A stretch of 64,000 nt of DNA from Prevotella fusca JCM 17724 (GCF_001262015.1 NZ_CP012074.1:330501-394500), one strand, 5' to 3'. Positions 1 to 8,773 are shown, counted from the first letter of the stretch. Translations and numbers: made by a program. Notes: generated by a model not told the origin, from the sequence alone.

Positions 1-668
1 TCATCATGTCTTTTGATGTAGTCAGCTGTAAGGACTTCCTTCTGCAGGTTCCCTCCATAGCCATAGATTTTCACCTTATCTATGTTTGAAAAGCCTGCAC
101 GACGGATGAGTTCATTGGTCAGCTGGTAGACACCATTGGACGGAACACGTATCTTTGCCCATTTCCCACTGGTAAGAACAGAGTGCTGGGCATAGCGACT
201 GGCGGCAGAAGATGCCGATACATTGCCTGCACGGGTAGCAAGGGCTTTTGCTTTTCTTGCCGATGATTTCTTGGGACGGGAGGTGAGTGCTATCATGAAG
301 CTGACGAGGAACTGCTTCTTTCCGTTGCGCTGAACGATGGGCATGAGCGAAATCTCTAATACGCCACGCTTGCGTTCCACCGTCATTTGCTGGTGTGTTT
401 CCGGCCATGAAGGTGGGGCAATATTGGTCAGGGCATTGTATCGTTCTACGTCTGCCTTGCTCATGTCAATGAACTCCGGGTAGCGTATTTCCAGCTCGTA
501 GGTGGAATCAGCATACTGTTCACCAACGGGGATGGCATAGTGGAAGTGTGGCAATATCGAGTCTATTGTCACGTCTTCAACTGTCAGATTGAAGAATCTT
601 TGCTGTTGGGCTGATAGTTTTATACACCCCAGCAGAAGTATGAAGCAGAGTATTGCTGAACGTTTCAT
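1..668 (-). CDS. porU: PorU, T9SS C25-family sortase, N-terminal part (runs off left edge)
   Basis: Only about 222 codons are present; the frame is open to the window edge. The product starts with a signal peptide (MKRSAILCFILLLG..LSAQ), then a propeptide-like region, and near residues 165-215 the segment SGKWAKIRVPSNGVYQLT followed by KVKIYGYGGN, which is characteristic of the N-terminal beta domain of PorU proteins. PorU is the outer-membrane-associated cysteine protease that removes the C-terminal signal of type IX secretion cargo and attaches it to lipopolysaccharide. The catalytic domain lies outside the window. An in-frame ATG at 695 would add nine residues; 668 was chosen because it gives a standard signal peptide. 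Two proteins in this window carry plausible T9SS C-termini. The assignment rests on the N-terminal domain only. Confidence 0.72.
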   Translation of the reverse strand, partial: MKRSAILCFILLLGCIKLSAQQQRFFNLTVEDVTIDSILPHFHYAIPVGEQYADSTYELEIRYPEFIDMSKADVERYNALTNIAPPSWPETHQQMTVERKRGVLEISLMPIVQRNGKKQFLVSFMIALTSRPKKSSARKAKALATRAGNVSASSAASRYAQHSVLTSGKWAKIRVPSNGVYQLTNELIRRAGFSNIDKVKIYGYGGNLQKEVLTADYIKRHD

Positions 669-871
669 TGTCAGCTTGTTTGTTCCTTTCGTCATATTAT
701 TCACGTAATTCCCTCAAAGTCTTTTTGTGTCAGTTGTTTGCAGTGTTGTGTATGCTGTATCTGTTTGGAAGAGAGAATAGTTACTTGTGTCATAAAGTAC
801 TTGGTGGATGCTTGTAAGTCCGATAATTCCCGGCTTTGTCACTGATTAATCTGTAATGTAACCTGTTGCAC

Positions 872-1489
872 TTATTTGCAATTGAAGTCAAGGACTTTTC
901 TCTCTCCTATATATCCTTCCAGATGGTCGTTGATATGAACGGGACCACAGCCAGACGGACAGCCTGTGTATATGATGTCGCCTGTCTTGAGGGTGAAGTA
1001 GCGGCTGATATAACTGATGAGCTCATCCACCTTGTATAACATCTCACTTGTGCAGCCTTCCTGTACAGTCTGACCGTTGATGTCAAGATGGAAGTGCAGC
1101 CGTTGCACGTCAAGGAATTTCTCCTTTGGTACCCATTCGCCTAAAGCTGCAGCACCATCAAAACTCTTGCAGAGCGTCCAAGGCAGTCCTTGTGCCCTTA
1201 GCTTTTGCTGTAGTTCGCGAGCCGTGAAGTCAATTCCCAGCGTTACAGCATCGTAATAACGATGAGCAAAACGCTTGGAGATGGTCTTGCCCAGACGGCA
1301 GATGCGCACCACAAGTTCCGTCTCATATTCAATCGTTCCCAAGTCATCGGGAATGAAGAAAGGCTTTCCGTCTTTCAGCAGGGCTGAATCAGCCTTGGTG
1401 AAGATGACAGGTCTTTCCTTTGTTGATAACGTTTCATTCAGTGATTTATTATGTTCGGCATAGTTCATGCCTATTGCAAAGATTTTCAT
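872..1489 (-). CDS. Fumarylacetoacetate hydrolase (FAH) family protein
   Basis: 205 residues, the size of single-domain FAH-fold enzymes such as the YcgM group. The start MKIFAIGMNYAEHN and the motif TIEYETELVVRI, with two metal-binding acidic residues, are typical, as are FDGAAALGEWVP and the C-terminal GDIIYTGCPSGCGPV. Members hydrolyse or decarboxylate acylpyruvates or oxaloacetate using Mg or Mn; the substrate here cannot be told. It lies on the same strand as porU, with 203 bp between them. No TAnnTTTG box was seen directly upstream. Confidence 0.85.
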   Translation of the reverse strand: MKIFAIGMNYAEHNKSLNETLSTKERPVIFTKADSALLKDGKPFFIPDDLGTIEYETELVVRICRLGKTISKRFAHRYYDAVTLGIDFTARELQQKLRAQGLPWTLCKSFDGAAALGEWVPKEKFLDVQRLHFHLDINGQTVQEGCTSEMLYKVDELISYISRYFTLKTGDIIYTGCPSGCGPVHINDHLEGYIGERKVLDFNCK

Positions 1490-1612
1490 TGTTCGTAGTT
1501 TCTGTTGGTGCTTGTTGTTCTATAATGCCAATTAGTGCTGTTCGGTAAATATTTCTCGCACGAATTGGCCATCAGCGTCTTACTTATATAATGACAATAA
1601 TGAACTTTCTAC

Positions 1613-1690
1613 CGATGTGTTGTTGGTAAACACGTGTTGTGTTGTTGGTAAACACATGTTGTGCTTATTTGTAAACACCAATCGTGTTGA
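1613..1690. repeat. Tandem array, GTGTTG family, 22/22/23-bp spacing
   Basis: GTGTTG or near copies start at 1617, 1639, 1661 (GTGCTT) and 1684, so the steps are 22, 22 and 23 bp. GTAAACAC occurs at the same register. Each unit contains a short palindrome (for example AACACGTGTT). The 90 bp before it (from about 1529) shares short blocks with the sequence before the array at 20603: TTAGTGCTG, CGGTAAA, ATAATGAACTTT and ACCGATGTGTTGTTG. The rest of the 430-bp gap 1490-1919 holds a tsf terminator and no credible gene. Confidence 0.75.
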
Positions 1691-1849
1691 GGCTTCATTC
1701 CTTTGTAATACATAGCTGGAGAGGGCGTAATTTGTTTTGGAAAAGAGATGTGAGGGCGTGCAATTTAAGTTTTATCGGGCAGCAATTAATCTTAATAAGC
1801 CTCATTGGGTTGATAAGTCTAATAGTACTAAATGGCCGTTCGTTTAATG

Positions 1850-1890
1850 AAAAAGGAGCTGCAGGAGCCTGATGGCTTTCCTGCAACTCC
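1850..1890 (-). terminator. Intrinsic terminator of the tsf operon
   Basis: Arms 1855-1866 and 1879-1890 form a 12-bp stem with one mismatch (GGAGTTGCAGGA on the minus strand), followed on the minus strand by five T (1854-1850). It lies 30 bp beyond the tsf stop. Confidence 0.75.
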
Positions 1891-1919
1891 CATATCTTTC
1901 TTTTAAAGAAGCTCTGTGA

Positions 1920-2918
1920 TTACTCAGCAGAGAGTGTGAAACGCTTGTAAGCAACAACCTTGAGGTCCTTGCCCTGAGTCTTGAGCCACTCGCCTACGCT
2001 CTGTTTGTCGCCATCACCGAACTGGAACTCCTGGTCAATGAGACAACTCTCCTTGAAAAACTTGTTCAGACGACCCTTAGCGATGTTCTGAATCATATCC
2101 TCATTGAGGTTTGCAGCCTTCTCGGCAGAAACAGTGTTGCGAATCTCGATAGCCTTATCAGCCTCCTCACGGGTCAACCAACCCTTCTTGATGTTAGACT
2201 CGATGTGGTCATCGCTGTCAACGAGGTTAGCATTGATGCCAGCCTTCTTGATAGCAGCAACAACAGCCTTCTCAATCTGCTCTTCCTTGGTCTTCTCAAC
2301 AGCAACCTTGAATTCCTCGTCCTTTACAGACTGTGGAACTGCTGTCTCGTCGAGTGCCAGTGGCTTCATAGCTGCAACCTGCATAGCTACCTTGTGACCA
2401 GCCTCCTCGTTATTCTCGTTGAGCTGAACCATAGTAGCGAGAGTGTGCTTGTTCATGTGGTCATAAACAGAAACGTTCTCACCCTCAAGGAAGTTGTAGC
2501 CGTCAAGCTCCATTTTCTCACCAGTAATACCAGAACGCTGCTGAACGGCAGTAGCAGCATCCTCACCGTTAGCGAGCTTCAAAGCCTTAACCTCGTCAAG
2601 GCTCTGGCACTTGTTAGCAACAGCAGCGTCCAGAATCTCCTGAACGAGAGCGATGAAGTCCTGACCGTTAGCAACGAAGTCAGTCTCACACTTGATAGCA
2701 ACCATAGCAGCGAAGCCGTCAGCCTGCTTAACGAGTACACAACCGTTTGATGTCTCACGGTCAGAACGCTTTGCAGCGATAGCCAGACCACGCTCACGGA
2801 TCAGTTCCTTTGCCTTGTCGAAATCGCCTTCAGCCTCTGTGAGTGCCTTCTTTACGTCAGCCAGACCTGCGCCAGTCATAGCGCGGAGCTTCTTGATATC
2901 TTCAATAGATACAGCCAT
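1920..2918 (-). CDS. tsf: Elongation factor Ts
   Basis: 332 residues. The start is the ATG at 2918, giving MAVSIEDIKKLRAMTG; the further upstream ATG adds a non-conserved extension. EF-Ts is the cytoplasmic guanine nucleotide exchange factor of EF-Tu. The N-terminal UBA-like domain (1-50, with RAMTGAGLADVKKAL) and the exchange motif ETDFVANGQDFIALV near residues 80-95 are present. It is longer than the roughly 283-residue Escherichia coli protein because of extra sequence in the core, as in other Bacteroidales. It is the last gene of rplM-rpsI-rpsB-tsf and is followed by a clear terminator. Confidence 0.97.
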   Translation of the reverse strand: MAVSIEDIKKLRAMTGAGLADVKKALTEAEGDFDKAKELIRERGLAIAAKRSDRETSNGCVLVKQADGFAAMVAIKCETDFVANGQDFIALVQEILDAAVANKCQSLDEVKALKLANGEDAATAVQQRSGITGEKMELDGYNFLEGENVSVYDHMNKHTLATMVQLNENNEEAGHKVAMQVAAMKPLALDETAVPQSVKDEEFKVAVEKTKEEQIEKAVVAAIKKAGINANLVDSDDHIESNIKKGWLTREEADKAIEIRNTVSAEKAANLNEDMIQNIAKGRLNKFFKESCLIDQEFQFGDGDKQSVGEWLKTQGKDLKVVAYKRFTLSAE

Positions 2919-3042
2919 TTTTTTGTTTTCCTTTTCTAATATTGTTAAATATTGTGGGCGTTGATGAGGGATGATGAACTTCACGTATCATGAAGATACA
3001 GAAGCTCATTAGCACTCACCAGCGCCCACTATGTTTCATTTA

Positions 3043-3858
3043 TTACTCAGCAGCTGGTGCCTCGTTCTCAGCCTTTGGTGCCTCTTCAGTCTTGCGTGCA
3101 GCACGCTTTGGCTTTGCCTCAGCAGCCTCTTCAGCCTGCTCAGCAGCAGCCTTCTCGTCAGCCTTCTCAGCCTTGCGCTCCTCAAGACCCTCTGCGATGG
3201 CACCGCAGCAAGCAGCGAGGATAGCCTCTACAGAATCCTTTGCGTCGTCATTAGCTGGGATAACGTAGTCGATGTGCTTTGGATCAGAGTTGGTATCAAC
3301 GATACCGAATACTGGAATGCCGAGACGGTTAGCCTCCTTGACAGCGATGTGCTCCTTCATTACGTCTACAACGAAGAGTGCAGATGGCAGACGAGTCAGG
3401 TCAGAGATAGAACCAAGGTTCTTCTCGAGCTTAGCACGCTGACGTGAAATCTGCAGAAGTTCACGCTTAGAGAGGTTGGAGAATGTTCCGTCGTTCATCA
3501 ACTTGTCGATGTTCGTCATTTTCTTCACTGCCTTACGGATTGTTGGGAAGTTGGTCAGCATACCGCCAGCCCAACGCTCGTTTACGTATGGCATGTTTAC
3601 TGCTGCAGCCTTCTCAGCTACAACTTCCTTAGCCTGTTTTTTAGTAGCGACGAACAGAATCTTCTTGCCACTCTTGGCAATACCCTTGAGTGCCTCTGCA
3701 GCCTCGTCAATCTTAGCTACAGTCTTGTGAAGATCGATGATGTGGATACCGTTGCGCTCCATGAAGATATAAGGAGCCATTGCTGGGTTCCACTTGCGAC
3801 GGAGGTGGCCAAAGTGGCATCCTGCCTCCAATAACTGGTCAAAATTTGTTCTTGACAT
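3043..3858 (-). CDS. rpsB: 30S ribosomal protein S2
   Basis: 271 residues. S2 binds late in assembly of the small subunit and helps recruit S1. Signature segments include EAGCHFGHLRRKWNPAMAPY, NGIHIIDLHKT, FVATKKQAKEVV, RWAGGMLTNF and ALFVVDVMKEHIAVKEA. The last 45 residues are an Ala/Glu/Lys-rich tail (EKADEKAAAEQAEEAAEAK) that is probably disordered. It is followed by tsf with a 124-bp spacer, the usual pairing. Confidence 0.97.
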   Translation of the reverse strand: MSRTNFDQLLEAGCHFGHLRRKWNPAMAPYIFMERNGIHIIDLHKTVAKIDEAAEALKGIAKSGKKILFVATKKQAKEVVAEKAAAVNMPYVNERWAGGMLTNFPTIRKAVKKMTNIDKLMNDGTFSNLSKRELLQISRQRAKLEKNLGSISDLTRLPSALFVVDVMKEHIAVKEANRLGIPVFGIVDTNSDPKHIDYVIPANDDAKDSVEAILAACCGAIAEGLEERKAEKADEKAAAEQAEEAAEAKPKRAARKTEEAPKAENEAPAAE

Positions 3859-4094
3859 CTTGTTTGTTTTTACTTGTTTACTTTCTTTTTAATTCTTTCT
3901 TGGCGAATGAGCTTCGCCAGGCTTTGTTAGAATCAACTGACGGGTAGTCCCCCGATAAGGAATCGCATCAGTTTAGATACTAAACCATTTTCTTTTGTCT
4001 TTGACCTTTGACTTTTGAGCTTTGGAGATTGCCTATTCTGTTATTGAATAAAGCATATCATAAAGTTCAATGTTCCAAAGAACAAAAGAAAATA
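3859..4094 (-). promoter_or_regulatory. rpsI-rpsB spacer with conserved-looking hairpins (candidate rpsB leader)
   Basis: The 236-bp spacer is long for a ribosomal-protein operon. It contains a perfect inverted repeat GTTTAG-ATA-CTAAAC at 3971-3985 and a 7-bp stem TGGCGAA/TTCGCCA at 3901-3919 just before rpsB, with a G/C-rich segment (3939-3957) between them. It also holds imperfect heptamers of the form TCAAAAG/TCAAAGG near 4000-4020. This could be an S2-responsive leader; that is inference from structure and position only. Confidence 0.35.
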
Positions 4095-4481
4095 TTAACG
4101 CTTACTGAACTGGAAGTGAGCACGAGCCTTTGGCTGACCTGGCTTCTTACGCTCAACAGTACGGCTGTCGCGTGTCAGGAATCCGTGATCCTTCAGGTTC
4201 TTCTTGTCTTCGGCGTTAACCTTAACCAGTGCACGAGCGATAGCAAGACGCAGTGCCTGGCTCTGACCAGTAAAGCCACCACCATCGAGGTTAGCCTTAA
4301 TGTCATACTGACCTTCTACACCGAGCAACTGCAGTGGCTGCTTAACCACGTACTGCAGGATAGCTGATGGGAAGAATTCAGTTAAATCTTTCTTGTTGAT
4401 AGTGATCTTGCCGGTGCCCTCTGAGAGGTAAACACGCGCTACTGCGCTCTTACGGCGACCAATTGCATTAATTACTTCCAT
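4095..4481 (-). CDS. rpsI: 30S ribosomal protein S9
   Basis: 128 residues, normal length. It contains AIGRRKSAVARVYLSEGTGKITIN at the N-terminus and ends in the basic tail KKPGQPKARAHFQFSKR; the final KR residues contact P-site tRNA in known ribosomes. It lies 11 bp after the rplM stop and is co-transcribed with it. Confidence 0.97.
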   Translation of the reverse strand: MEVINAIGRRKSAVARVYLSEGTGKITINKKDLTEFFPSAILQYVVKQPLQLLGVEGQYDIKANLDGGGFTGQSQALRLAIARALVKVNAEDKKNLKDHGFLTRDSRTVERKKPGQPKARAHFQFSKR

Positions 4482-4492
4482 CTTTCTCCTTA

Positions 4493-4957
4493 TTATTTAT
4501 ACTGGTTAATATCAATTGCCTTTGGCTTCTGTGCCTCGAGACCGTTGAGCTCTGTACCTTCGATAACATAGAGGTTATCCAACAGGTGACGACCTAAAGG
4601 ACCCTTTGGTAACATACCCTTTACGGCATGGCGGATCATCTTGTCGACACCGTTCTTACGAGTGCGAAGCTGTGCAGGAGTGTTGAAACGCTGACCACCT
4701 GGGTAACCAGTATAACGTGTGTAAACCTTATCAGTCTCCTTCTTACCAGAGAATACAACCTTAGCTGCATTGATAATGATTACGTTGTCACCACAATCTA
4801 CGTGTGGGGTGAAAGTTGGCTTGTACTTTCCGCGAAGCAGCTTAGCTACTTTAGAGCAAAGGCGACCTACAATCTGATCGCTGGCGTCAATAACGACCCA
4901 CTCCTTCTTAGCTGTTTCCTTGTTTACGGAAATAGTCTTGTAACTTAAAGTGTCCAT
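4493..4957 (-). CDS. rplM: 50S ribosomal protein L13
   Basis: 154 residues. L13 is an early assembly protein of the large subunit. The segments WVVIDASDQIVGRLCSKVA, GDNVIIINAAKVVFSGKK, RYTGYPGGQ and AVKGMLPKGPLGR are typical. It is the first gene of the translation operon and is preceded by a strong -7 box and a roughly 140-nt leader. Confidence 0.97.
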   Translation of the reverse strand: MDTLSYKTISVNKETAKKEWVVIDASDQIVGRLCSKVAKLLRGKYKPTFTPHVDCGDNVIIINAAKVVFSGKKETDKVYTRYTGYPGGQRFNTPAQLRTRKNGVDKMIRHAVKGMLPKGPLGRHLLDNLYVIEGTELNGLEAQKPKAIDINQYK

Positions 4958-5108
4958 TCTAAAAAATTAATAATTTTACTACTAAAAAACGTTTTCTGTT
5001 TTACGACTGTGCCTTTCCTAACCATGCTGCCCGGCCAAAGACAACACTATTAACACGCATCGTACGGGGTTCTAAGACTACCCCTATAATAATCGGACTG
5101 CAAAGGTA
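4958..5108 (-). promoter_or_regulatory. rplM promoter and candidate L13-type leader
   Basis: On the minus strand the -7 box TACCTTTG lies at 5108-5101. The transcript would start near 5097 and carry about 140 nt before the rplM ATG. The first part contains AGGGGTAGTC...GAACCCC (arms near 5085 and 5070) and then a second G/C-rich segment containing GGCCGGGCAGC, which suggests two stem-loops. Leaders before L13 operons have been described in Bacteroidia; this position fits, but covariation was not tested. The remaining gap up to 5308 is AT-rich with nothing further seen. Confidence 0.5.
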
Positions 5109-5308
5109 CTTATTTTCTACATTTATAATTATATTTGAATGTTTGATGGCGTGTTGTTTATGATTATTTAACTAAACTTCATAAACTGGTTTTGATGAAA
5201 GTTGATTATTAAAGCTATGATAACCTTCCTAAATGCTGTACATCCCCCACCACGAATGTTATTGAAAACTTAAAATCAATTCGGAGATGCAAAAAATAGC
5301 AAAAAAGA

Positions 5309-5339
5309 TTGAGCGTTATGAGAGTTTTACTTATTTTTG
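5309..5339 (+). promoter_or_regulatory. Promoter of the lactonase gene
   Basis: TTG at 5309-5311 and TATTTTTG at 5332-5339 with a 20-bp spacer match the Bacteroidota primary sigma consensus. The start codon is 72 bp downstream. Confidence 0.6.
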
Positions 5340-5411
5340 TAACAATGAAAACAGACATCTTGCATTCTGATAGGAAAAATCAAAACAACATATAAAACAT
5401 ATTTAATAGAA

Positions 5412-6509
5412 ATGAAAGTAAAATCTTCTTTGTTAGGTATGGCTTTAGCCATCCTCCCTGTTTTCGGCTTTGCCGGTAACAACATCAAGATGGTGGTCGG
5501 AACCTATACGGATGCCGGCAGCCAGGGTTTGTATTCCTTCTCTTTCGACCAGTCAACGGGCGAAGTATCTGCACTCAGTTCGCTGAGCGTTGACAATCCT
5601 TCTTACTTCACTTTCAGCAAGAACGGGCGTTTCATTTATGCTGTCAGCGAGCAGAACAGTTCCAAGGCTGTGCTCAACTGCATTGGCTTCGACCCTGTTA
5701 CCGGCAGCTTTTCATTCATGAACTCACAGCTGACGCATGGTGCCGACCCTTGCTATGTTGATACGGATGGACGGATAGCCCTTACAGCAAACTACTCAAG
5801 CGGCACCATCTCAGTCTTCCCAATCCTCAAGAACGGAACACTCGACAAGTCGCAGTTGCAGATTAGCAGCAGGAAGGGCGGTCCTAACCGCTCACGTCAG
5901 GGAATTCCACATGCGCACTGTGCTGTATTTGCCCCTGACGGAAACATCTTTGCTACCGATTTCAGTGGTGACCGCCTCCTCAGTTTCTATTATAATAAGG
6001 ATGAGCAGAAACTCGAGGACCATGGTATTGCAGCTCATGTGAAGGCTGGTTCTGGTCCACGTCATCTCGTCTTCTCGCCCAATGGCAAGTATGCTTACCT
6101 GATGAACGAGCTGTCAGGCAAGGTGATTGTTTACAAGTATACGGAAGGAAAGCTGAAGGAAATCCAGTCTGTCCTTGCTGATAATGCACAGGCAAAGGGC
6201 GGTGCAGACATCCATGTCAGCCCTGACGGTATGTTCGTCTATGCCAGCACACGTCTGGAGGGTGATGGCATCACCATCTTCCGTACTGATTACAACGGCA
6301 AATTGACACGTGTCGGCATGCAGCCTACTGGTCGTCATCCGCGTAACTTTGCCATCACTCCAAATGGCAAGTTCCTACTTGTTGCCTGTCGTGACGACAA
6401 CAAGATACAGGTGTTCTCACGCGACAAGAATACTGGTATGCTCCAGAATACCAATCAGGACATTAGTCTCAGCCGTCCAGCCTGCGTGAAGTTCTACCGT
6501 ATAAAATAG
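5412..6509 (+). CDS. Secreted lactonase-family beta-propeller protein (6-phosphogluconolactonase-like)
   Basis: 365 residues with a signal peptide (MKVKSSLLGMALAILPVFGFA). The mature part is a seven-bladed propeller of the Pgl/YbhE family: it begins KMVVGTYTDAGSQGLYSFSF, and repeats such as GSGPRHLVFSPNGKYAYLMNE and GRHPRNFAITPNGKFLLVACRDDN mark blades. Family members hydrolyse 6-phosphogluconolactone or other lactones. The export signal makes a role on extracellular or periplasmic lactones more likely than the cytoplasmic pentose phosphate step, so pgl is not assigned. It is transcribed alone, with its own promoter and a long hairpin beyond the stop. Confidence 0.85.
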   Translation: MKVKSSLLGMALAILPVFGFAGNNIKMVVGTYTDAGSQGLYSFSFDQSTGEVSALSSLSVDNPSYFTFSKNGRFIYAVSEQNSSKAVLNCIGFDPVTGSFSFMNSQLTHGADPCYVDTDGRIALTANYSSGTISVFPILKNGTLDKSQLQISSRKGGPNRSRQGIPHAHCAVFAPDGNIFATDFSGDRLLSFYYNKDEQKLEDHGIAAHVKAGSGPRHLVFSPNGKYAYLMNELSGKVIVYKYTEGKLKEIQSVLADNAQAKGGADIHVSPDGMFVYASTRLEGDGITIFRTDYNGKLTRVGMQPTGRHPRNFAITPNGKFLLVACRDDNKIQVFSRDKNTGMLQNTNQDISLSRPACVKFYRIK

Positions 6510-6536
6510 AATCAATCTCCTGGTGTTATTGGAAGT

Positions 6537-6604
6537 CAAAGGAGTTAAGCCATCACCGGCAGTCAGTTAAAGGCTGATGTGAAGGTGTTGGCTTGGCTCC
6601 TTTG
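6537..6604 (+). terminator. Long terminator-like hairpin (GGAGTTAAGCC type)
   Basis: Arms 6537-6552 (CAAAGGAGTTAAGCCA) and 6589-6604 pair over 16 bp with two wobble pairs. There is only a short T tract. The arm sequence GGAGTTAAGCC recurs in the hairpin at 25595-25657, so the two are related. Confidence 0.6.
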
Positions 6605-6614
6605 CTTTGTCACG

Positions 6615-6704
6615 GAATTCTTTTCATGCAAAGAAATATTTATTTTTACGACAAGAAATATTTTTCTTCATGAAAAGAAATATTTTTCTTCACGTAAATA
6701 ATTC
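6615..6704. repeat. 90-bp TTCATGAA element, 22-bp period
   Basis: Begins GAATTCTTTTCATG and ends TAAATAATTC. The marker GAAATATT occurs at 6633, 6655 and 6677, exactly 22 bp apart. It has the same length as the elements at 13791-13880 and 31997-32086. A 139-codon frame runs through it but has no family resemblance. The stretch 6705-6981 holds nothing else recognisable. Confidence 0.85.
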
Positions 6705-6981
6705 ACAAGTGTGGGGCAGGGCAAGTCTTTCCCATTCGTTGAAAAGACGTTTGGAGGCGGTGTTTTCAGAAAGAAAGAAGTGTATTGGACGGTGTGTTTG
6801 TGTCAAGATAATTGTCGGTACAGTGTGGAGATGCATGGTTTGTGCGCCCGTGAAGAATGTTAGTGGGCTGATACACGAACCATGCGCTCCTATACTTGCA
6901 GCAGCATTTGTTGCTGCGTGGGATAATATCGTTCTGTTTTATGTTGTTGTAAGACCAGGTCTACCTGTTCGGTTGCTGTTG

Positions 6982-7404
6982 TCAGAAGATTTCGTCCTCG
7001 TCCTCTTCCTCCTCAAAGCCAAATAGGGCAGGGTCGACAAAGGCATCTATCTGGCGGCGGTCCTTCTTTGTCGGACGACCAGTCCCACGTGCTCTGTCGA
7101 CGAAGCCGCTGATACGGCTCATCTCCAGCAGTTCGTACTGTTTTGCATCGGTTACGTTCTCGTAGACTTCTGGGATGAGCTTTGCACCGACCCGCTGTTC
7201 AATGGTCTTGAGAACCTTGAACGAGTAGGTGACAGGCGGCTTCTTGACGCTCACTACTTCACCCGCCTTAATGGTGTGTGAAGGCTTTACGTTGATGCCT
7301 TTTATCGTGACACGACCGTTCTTGCAGGCGTCTGCAGCGAAGGAACGGGTCTTGAAGATGCGGGCAGCCCATAGCCATTTGTCAATTCTTGCAATGTCGT
7401 TCAT
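6982..7404 (-). CDS. hslR: S4-domain RNA-binding protein, Hsp15 family
   Basis: 140 residues. An S4 domain occupies about residues 5-65 (RIDKWLWAARIFKTRSFAADACKNGRVTIKG) and the basic C-terminal part has GTGRPTKKDRRQIDAF, as in Hsp15. In E. coli Hsp15 binds 50S subunits that still carry a nascent chain and peptidyl-tRNA, which fits the neighbouring pth gene. The C-terminus is acidic (FEEEEDEDEIF). It is the last gene of rplY-pth-hslR, 31 bp after pth. Confidence 0.9.
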   Translation of the reverse strand: MNDIARIDKWLWAARIFKTRSFAADACKNGRVTIKGINVKPSHTIKAGEVVSVKKPPVTYSFKVLKTIEQRVGAKLIPEVYENVTDAKQYELLEMSRISGFVDRARGTGRPTKKDRRQIDAFVDPALFGFEEEEDEDEIF

Positions 7405-7435
7405 CGTTTCATACTATGTTTAAAATTGCGTGATA

Positions 7436-8008
7436 CTATTTCTTTCCGAGCTTGTTAAACTGATTCATCGTGATGTCAATGCCTGCAAGGGCAAAGCTCT
7501 TGATGATGTCCACGCCCAAGTCGATAGCCGGCTGAAGTTCTTTCATGTCTTCTTCAGAATAATGCCCCAGCACCCAGTCAACCTGTCCGCCACGTGGGTA
7601 GTCATTGCCGACACCCATTCGCAGTCGTGCATAGTTCTGTCCGATGAGTTGCTGGATATGCCCCAGTCCGTTGTGTCCGCCATTTGAGCCGCTTCCCTTT
7701 AGTCGGAAAGCACCTAACGGCAGGGCTACATCATCGGATATAACCAAGAGCCGGCTCTGGTCGATATTCTCCTTGTTGAGCCAGTAACGCACGGCATTTC
7801 CCGAGAGATTCATGAACGTAGTGGGCTTCAGAAGAATAATCTTGCGCCCCTTGACCGTCGTTTTAGCAATGAATCCGTAACGCTTGTCCTCAAAAACAAT
7901 ATTGGACGCTTTAGCGAAAGCGTCCAATACCATAAATCCTGTATTGTGTCTGGTTCCCTCGTACTCATGTCCGGGGTTGCCCAGTCCACAAATCAAATAC
8001 TTGTCCAA
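7436..8008 (-). CDS. pth: Peptidyl-tRNA hydrolase
   Basis: 190 residues, normal size. It releases tRNA from peptidyl-tRNA that dropped off the ribosome. Conserved elements are [19 protein letters not shown] (with the catalytic His of the TRHN motif), [23 protein letters not shown] and [12 protein letters not shown]. It lies 32 bp after rplY, a common pairing. Confidence 0.97.
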   Translation of the reverse strand: MDKYLICGLGNPGHEYEGTRHNTGFMVLDAFAKASNIVFEDKRYGFIAKTTVKGRKIILLKPTTFMNLSGNAVRYWLNKENIDQSRLLVISDDVALPLGAFRLKGSGSNGGHNGLGHIQQLIGQNYARLRMGVGNDYPRGGQVDWVLGHYSEEDMKELQPAIDLGVDIIKSFALAGIDITMNQFNKLGKK

Positions 8009-8040
8009 TTCTTTATCTGAATTAACTGGTTTCGTTATGA

Positions 8041-8646
8041 TTACTCTGCCTCAGCAGCTGCGGCAGCCTGTGCAGCCTGGATAGAGTTACGTGTTGCCTT
8101 GATTGAGCAAACAACAACCTCTTTTGGAGTTATCAGCTCAAGACCCTCGAAGCTCAGCTCGCCAACCTTGATGCTCTTGCCAAGACCAAGCTCGGTAACG
8201 TTGATGTCGAGGTGCTCTGGAATCTGCTGGAAAGGAGCCTTTACGTTAATCTTACGGATAGACATGTTCATACGACCACCATCGCGGACACCCTGTGCCA
8301 AACCAACGAGCTTAACTGGTACACCCATAACGATTGGCTTCTGGTCGTTCACCTCATAGAAGTCTACGTGAAGCAGAGCATCTGTTACTGGGTGGAACTG
8401 AAGTTCCTTGAGAACTGCAGTGTGTCTCTCGCCATCGATAAGCAACTCTACAACGTAGATGTGTGGAGTGTAAACCAACTTGCGCAGCTCTGACATTGAA
8501 GCGGTGAATGACATTGCTACTGGCTTGCCGTCCTGCTGTGCCTCACCATAGAGGTTACATGGAACCAAGCCCTCCTTGCGGAGCTGCTTTGAAGCTTTCT
8601 TTCCAAGGTCTGTACGCTTCTGACCTGCTACTTTAATTTCCTTCAT
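8041..8646 (-). CDS. rplY: 50S ribosomal protein L25/general stress protein Ctc
   Basis: 201 residues, the long Ctc form: an N-terminal 5S rRNA-binding L25 domain (about 1-95, with [27 protein letters not shown]) and a C-terminal TL5-type beta domain ([21 protein letters not shown]). The C-terminus is Ala-rich. It is first in the rplY-pth-hslR operon, with a promoter about 120 bp upstream. Confidence 0.96.
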   Translation of the reverse strand: MKEIKVAGQKRTDLGKKASKQLRKEGLVPCNLYGEAQQDGKPVAMSFTASMSELRKLVYTPHIYVVELLIDGERHTAVLKELQFHPVTDALLHVDFYEVNDQKPIVMGVPVKLVGLAQGVRDGGRMNMSIRKINVKAPFQQIPEHLDINVTELGLGKSIKVGELSFEGLELITPKEVVVCSIKATRNSIQAAQAAAAAEAE

Positions 8647-8765
8647 AATTTTGTGTTACTCTAAATTAATATGAACTTTAATTCGCCATCACACACTGAG
8701 AGATCAAGGAATTGGAAATCTAATGAATGTCACAACTTTCAATCCTCAATTTGCAAAAAGCGGTG

Positions 8766-8773
8766 CAAAGTTA
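8766..8773 (-). promoter_or_regulatory. -7 box of the rplY-pth-hslR operon
   Basis: TAACTTTG on the minus strand, followed by GC. It is arranged back to back with the nusB promoter about 60 bp away. Confidence 0.6.

Noticed and set aside
112..408. 98-codon frame inside porU
   Set aside because: It is in another frame of the same strand as the porU reading, which has a signal peptide and a family match.
1684..1886. Two opposed frames of about 62 codons after tsf
   Set aside because: They cover the tsf terminator hairpin and have no family resemblance.
6607..7026. 139-codon open frame on the plus strand
   Set aside because: It runs through the 90-bp TTCATGAA element and into the end of hslR on the other strand; the Phe/Lys-rich start is translated repeat.
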